Below, in pieces: positions 5,801-8,845 of a DNA stretch of 8,845 bases. Source of the DNA: an uncultured Haloferula sp. (GTDB lineage: Bacteria > Verrucomicrobiota > Verrucomicrobiae > Verrucomicrobiales > Akkermansiaceae); contig CAMPGU010000170.1 of assembly GCA_946885645.1 (NCBI GenBank), forward strand, positions 1-8,845, written 5' to 3'. Within the stretch, counting starts at the first letter, position 1. Every line of letters begins with the position of its first letter. The translations under genes and the position numbers were made by a program. The notes under the pieces are model-generated. The model was not told the origin of the DNA and did not search any database. It saw nothing but the letters and a program-made list of their open reading frames with translations.

Positions 5801-7218
5801 TAAATGCCCTCGAGTTGGGAGACGATTCCCTCCGCCGCTCGGGACCAGGCTTCGGCGAAGGTGGGGTGGTAATGCGGGATGGCCAGGTAGCCGGGAGCGG
5901 TGAGTCCCAGTTCGATGGCTTCTTGCAGGAGATGACCGGTTTCCGCCACCTGCGGCCCCGCCCCGCTCGCGCCCAGCAGCCTGCCCTCCGCGGCATCCGC
6001 GATGATCTTTACGAATCCCCGGCGGCACCCGGCGATCATGCCTTTCCCGTGGTCGGCGTAGTCCGCTTTCGCCGAGAGGACGGGCCTTCCTTGAGCCGCA
6101 GCTTCCTGCAAGGACAGGCCGATCTGGACGCACTGCGGTGCCGTGAACCAAGCAGTCATCGCCGAGCGCCGGTTCCACTCGGCCGGCGCGTCGCGGACGC
6201 CGTCCTTCACCAGCCGTACCGCGTTCTTTCCGGCGACTTCGCCTTGGATCACCGCCAGATGGACCACCGGCACGGGACTGGCGCAGTCTCCCGCAGCGAA
6301 GACATCGGAACGCGAGGTCGCACAGCGTTCGTCGATCACGATCCTGCCCTTCTCCGTCGCGATCCCGATCTCCTCCAAGCCCAAGCCGGAGGTGGAAGGC
6401 GAGCGGCCGGTCGCCATCAGGAGGGCATCGCTTTCCAGCGATTCCGCGGCACCTTCCAACTCCAGCCGGAAGCCGCCCTTTCCGTGGTTTACCGATTTCA
6501 GCGTGGTCTCCTTGAGGAAGCGGATCCCGCGGGCCATACTTTCCGCCTCGATCACGGCGGAAATTTCCGGGTCCAGACCGCCCATGATCGTGCCCCCCCG
6601 GGCGATCACCGTCACCTGGCTGCCCAGACCCTCGAAAAGGTGCGCGTACTCCATGCCGACCGCTCCTGCACCCACCACGGCCAGGTGGCGGGGAAGGAAT
6701 GGGAGGTGGACCACGTCGTCGCTGGTCCAGTAAGGCGTCTCCGCCAGCCCGGGAATTTCCGGGATCGAAGTGGCAGACCCGGTGGCGATGACGTAGGCGT
6801 GCGCGGAAAGCAGGCGGGCGCGGCCGTCGGGAGCCGTGAGTTGGAGCTCATGGGGCGTTTTGAAGGCTGCGGTGCCGCGGAGCAGTTCGTACGCCCCGGT
6901 AGTCATCTCGTGTTCCCTGGCTTGGCGGAATTCAGCGATCAGGTCCCGGACCCGCTCGCGGAGTGCCTCCGGGTCGAGTTCCGGCGGCCCCACGCGGATG
7001 CCGAAGCGGGAGGCATCCCGGATCTGGCGCATGCGGTTCGAGGTTTCGATGAGAATTTTGGAGGGCATGCAGCCGCGGAGGACGCACAGCCCGCCCAGGA
7101 TGGGGGCACACTCGATCAGGGCGGTCCTCGCGCCGAGACTTGCGGCGGTTCTTGCGGCGGCATGGCCACCGCTGCCCCCGCCGATCACGATCACCTCATG
7201 CGATGCGGCTGCTTTCAT
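5800..7218 (-). CDS. Class I pyridine nucleotide-disulfide oxidoreductase (Lpd/mercuric reductase-like)
   Basis: A 472-residue FAD flavoenzyme of the dihydrolipoamide dehydrogenase/glutathione reductase superfamily, of full length. Visible are the FAD-binding GGGSGG (13-18), the redox-active disulfide C45-VLRG-C50 in GGLCVLRGCMPSK, ATGS (145-148), the second dinucleotide fold GAGAVG (183-188), the FAD motif AAGDCAS (308-314) and the C-terminal dimer-interface pair H451/E456 in HPTFAEAW. At the end of the second strand the residues are A206-R207 rather than a glutamate, which in this superfamily usually favours NADPH. The mercuric reductase C-terminal vicinal cysteines are missing, and no 2-oxoacid dehydrogenase genes are nearby, so neither Hg(II) nor classic Lpd function is supported; the disulfide substrate is open. 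The ATG at 7218 gives the standard N-terminus and overlaps the phosphoesterase gene by 23 nt, implying translational coupling. Confidence 0.9.
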   Translation of the reverse strand: MKAAASHEVIVIGGGSGGHAAARTAASLGARTALIECAPILGGLCVLRGCMPSKILIETSNRMRQIRDASRFGIRVGPPELDPEALRERVRDLIAEFRQAREHEMTTGAYELLRGTAAFKTPHELQLTAPDGRARLLSAHAYVIATGSATSIPEIPGLAETPYWTSDDVVHLPFLPRHLAVVGAGAVGMEYAHLFEGLGSQVTVIARGGTIMGGLDPEISAVIEAESMARGIRFLKETTLKSVNHGKGGFRLELEGAAESLESDALLMATGRSPSTSGLGLEEIGIATEKGRIVIDERCATSRSDVFAAGDCASPVPVVHLAVIQGEVAGKNAVRLVKDGVRDAPAEWNRRSAMTAWFTAPQCVQIGLSLQEAAAQGRPVLSAKADYADHGKGMIAGCRRGFVKIIADAAEGRLLGASGAGPQVAETGHLLQEAIELGLTAPGYLAIPHYHPTFAEAWSRAAEGIVSQLEGI

Positions 7219-8035
7219 GGCGGGTGGCACGGTCGGCGGCCATCCATCCGGAGTCGCCCCGGACGAAGTTGAAAACGGCATCCGCTTCGAAGGAGTCCTC
7301 CCGATGGACATGCCGCTCGATCTCCACGGAATCTTCTGAAATCCGGATGAAGTGGAAGCCTTGGGGTTCGCCTTGCAGGCGGGTGGAGCAGACCGTCGCC
7401 GCTTGGGAAACGATGCATTGCCATCCATCCCGCGCGCCGAGGACGCCGAGGTGGGACCTGTGGAAATGGCCGCAGAGCACCAGATCCACCCGGTGCTTCC
7501 CGATCAGCGCGAGCAGCTCCTCCAGCGGCTGCACGACGTCCCGCCGGTGATCCTCCGGAGCGATCAGCGGGTGGTGCAGCACGAGCACCCGGAAGGTGCC
7601 CGGAGCCCCGGCGAGCCGCTGGTCGAGGCGATGCAAGGCGTCCCGCGTGAGATGACCGGTGGACCAGTCTGCATGCAGGCCGAAGGGCTTCGAACTATTG
7701 ATGCCGGCAACGTGGAGGCCGGGGGCAGTATAGACAGGCTCGATGTTCGAGCCGAAGGTTTGCCGGTAGCGCTTGAAAGGAGCGAAGAAGCGATGGAAGG
7801 GCTGGTTCAAGGCCGGGATGTCGTGATTCCCCGGAATGACGAGACGCGGGCGCGGGAGGCGCTCAACGAAGTATTTGGCTTCGGCCAGCTCCGCGCGCCG
7901 CGCCCGCATGGTAAGATCCCCGCTCAGGATCGAGAGGTCGGGCGCAAGCTGCTCCGCCCTTGCAAGAAAGGAGGAGGCAACCACGGGATCGGCCGCGCCG
8001 AAGTGGGGATCCGAAAGATGGAGAAGACGGATCAT
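7196..8035 (-). CDS. Calcineurin-like metallophosphoesterase
   Basis: A 279-residue cytoplasmic enzyme with the complete dinuclear-metal motif set: D9-x-H11 in LSDPHFG, D40 in SGDLT, N70-H71 in PGNHD, HH at 154-155 in VLHHPL, and H190/H192 in CGHFH. The layout is closest to the class III cyclic nucleotide phosphodiesterase-like (CpdA/Icc) branch, but the same motifs occur in phospholipid and nucleotide phosphohydrolases, so the substrate is unsettled. Its start overlaps the lipid kinase stop in an ATGA, and its 3' end overlaps the oxidoreductase start. Pairing with a lipid kinase makes a phospholipid or lipid-derived phosphoester a reasonable guess (inference). About 35 residues after the last beta-strand (from roughly 244) carry no recognised motif. 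Confidence 0.9.
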   Translation of the reverse strand: MIRLLHLSDPHFGAADPVVASSFLARAEQLAPDLSILSGDLTMRARRAELAEAKYFVERLPRPRLVIPGNHDIPALNQPFHRFFAPFKRYRQTFGSNIEPVYTAPGLHVAGINSSKPFGLHADWSTGHLTRDALHRLDQRLAGAPGTFRVLVLHHPLIAPEDHRRDVVQPLEELLALIGKHRVDLVLCGHFHRSHLGVLGARDGWQCIVSQAATVCSTRLQGEPQGFHFIRISEDSVEIERHVHREDSFEADAVFNFVRGDSGWMAADRATRHESSRIA

Positions 8036-8845
8036 GCTGCGGTTTTCTCTTCGTCGGCCAGATTCTGGCGGGTGGTGAGGACATGGAGGTGGCCCGGCTT
8101 GATCTCCATCCGGATCGGAAAACGCATCCGGAGGATCTCGCCGTCCAGCATGACCACCGTGTCCTTCCGGCTACCGCCGCGAAGCTCCAGCCGCGAGGCT
8201 TGGAACCGGAGCAGTTCCGGATTCTCCTCTTGGCGGCCGAAAACGTAGTCGAGCATCCCGCGCACCGCCGCGGCGGCACTCCGCTGGGTACCGATATAGG
8301 CGGTGAAGCTGCCGGACCGGAAGTCCGTGCGCGCGGGGACGATGCCGCGCGTCGCCTTGTAGCGCCCCGGCACGAAGGCGGCGAATTTGGTGCGCGCGCT
8401 GCCCCGTGCATCGCCATCCCATGAAAGCGGGATCGGGCGGGCTTCGGAGAAGTAGCGCGGTAGCCCTGCGGCCAGCCGCAGGGCTTTCTTCCACCACAGG
8501 CCGCCGTGGTCCCGGCGCTCGAAGGTGCGGGCGAATTCCGGGTAGAAGCCGAGGATGAGGGTGCAGAGGCAGGCGTGGCCGCCGACATCGAGCACATCGA
8601 CCGGCAGCGCCTCCGCGGAAGCGAGGAAGCGTACGGCTTCCTCCATTTCCAAGGGTACTCCGACGTCGCGGGCCGCGAGATTGAAGGTGCCCATCGGCAG
8701 GATGCCGAGCGGAGTGGCGGAGCCTCCGAGCTGCCGCGCTGCGGCTGAAACGGTTCCGTCTCCTCCCGCGATGAGGATTGCCTGCGGCCTCGCATCCATC
8801 GCCGCTTTCAAGCTGCGGTCGATGGCTCCCGGTTCGACCATGGAG
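8032..8845 (-). CDS. Diacylglycerol/lipid kinase family protein (5' partial)
   Basis: Belongs to the DAGK catalytic-domain (LCB5/YegS/DgkB-like) superfamily, which transfers the ATP gamma-phosphate to a lipid hydroxyl such as diacylglycerol at the membrane face. Numbering from the ATG at 8841, it has the nucleotide-binding GGDGT at 26-30, LPMGTFNLAARD (48-59) matching the family LPxGTxNxxAR signature, and the C-terminal DGE at 233-235. In complete members GGDGT lies around residue 60 after an N-terminal NPxSG strand, and the frame here is open to the window edge, so about 40 residues including the true start lie outside. The stop overlaps the phosphoesterase start by 4 nt. It is the first visible gene of the operon. 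The lipid substrate is not deducible. Confidence 0.87.
   Translation of the reverse strand, partial: SMVEPGAIDRSLKAAMDARPQAILIAGGDGTVSAAARQLGGSATPLGILPMGTFNLAARDVGVPLEMEEAVRFLASAEALPVDVLDVGGHACLCTLILGFYPEFARTFERRDHGGLWWKKALRLAAGLPRYFSEARPIPLSWDGDARGSARTKFAAFVPGRYKATRGIVPARTDFRSGSFTAYIGTQRSAAAAVRGMLDYVFGRQEENPELLRFQASRLELRGGSRKDTVVMLDGEILRMRFPIRMEIKPGHLHVLTTRQNLADEEKTAA

Noticed and set aside
5639..6178. N-terminal extension of the DUF2383-like frame up to 6178
   Set aside because: It lies antisense or in a shadow frame of the oxidoreductase gene, is Arg/Gly/Pro-rich with no family resemblance, and the ATG at 5638 gives a sensible protein.
6306..6332. GGAAC...CGTT general-stress-sigma-like and CGTTCGTC sequence on the plus strand
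   Set aside because: It lies inside the coding region of the oxidoreductase, antisense, with no downstream gene to drive and no TGTCCC partner.
5815..7272. Long plus-strand open frame of 485 codons opposite the oxidoreductase
   Set aside because: It is the antisense shadow of a well-supported GC-rich gene, with no recognisable domain in its translation.
7219..7428. Upstream extension of the oxidoreductase frame to 7428
   Set aside because: It overlaps the phosphoesterase coding region in another frame; the flavoenzyme fold begins normally just after the ATG at 7218.
7352..8248. Plus-strand open frame of 298 codons opposite the phosphoesterase
   Set aside because: The opposite strand has all metallophosphoesterase motifs; this frame is a GC-rich shadow.

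Overview
The window is GC-rich, densely coded bacterial chromosome. I found no tRNA, rRNA, CRISPR array or insertion sequence. The gene content (DUF899, DUF1428, PhnB-type VOC, SRPBCC, YCII/DGPF, a secreted GH43), the scarcity of Shine-Dalgarno motifs on the plus strand and the general protein character suggest a heterotrophic Verrucomicrobiota member, perhaps Luteolibacter-like. That assignment is inference from family resemblance and no marker gene is present to confirm it.

Plus strand, left half. Bases 1-661 hold a family-4-type uracil-DNA glycosylase, probably cut at its 5' end by the window edge. It is followed after 13 nt by a single-domain asparaginase-like protein (675-1163). Next come five short genes of stress or small-molecule domain families: DUF899 (1304-2080), DUF1428 (2143-2511), a PhnB-type VOC protein (2644-3081), a membrane-anchored SRPBCC protein (3119-3664) and a YCII/DGPF protein (3684-4130). 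A pair of strikingly similar promoter-like sequences, TGTCCCG-N16/17-CGTC with matching flanks, precedes DUF899 and the VOC gene. They look like targets of one ECF sigma factor, whose gene is not in the window. The run ends at a strong hairpin plus T-run (4139-4175).

Minus strand, right half. Reading right to left: a lipid/diacylglycerol kinase family gene (8845-8032, 5' end cut by the window edge), a calcineurin-like metallophosphoesterase (8035-7196) and a class I pyridine nucleotide-disulfide oxidoreductase (7218-5800). These three overlap by 4 and 23 nt and are almost certainly one translationally coupled operon. After a 161-nt spacer with a small repeat/hairpin comes a DUF2383-like four-helix-bundle protein (5638-5159). 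After another 66 nt comes a secreted GH43 glycoside hydrolase (5092-4145), whose last codons share DNA with the terminator of the convergent plus-strand operon.

The best candidate for something under-described is the plus-strand cluster of five small domain-family proteins under twin ECF-like promoters. Second is the kinase-phosphoesterase-oxidoreductase operon, whose combined role is not obvious.
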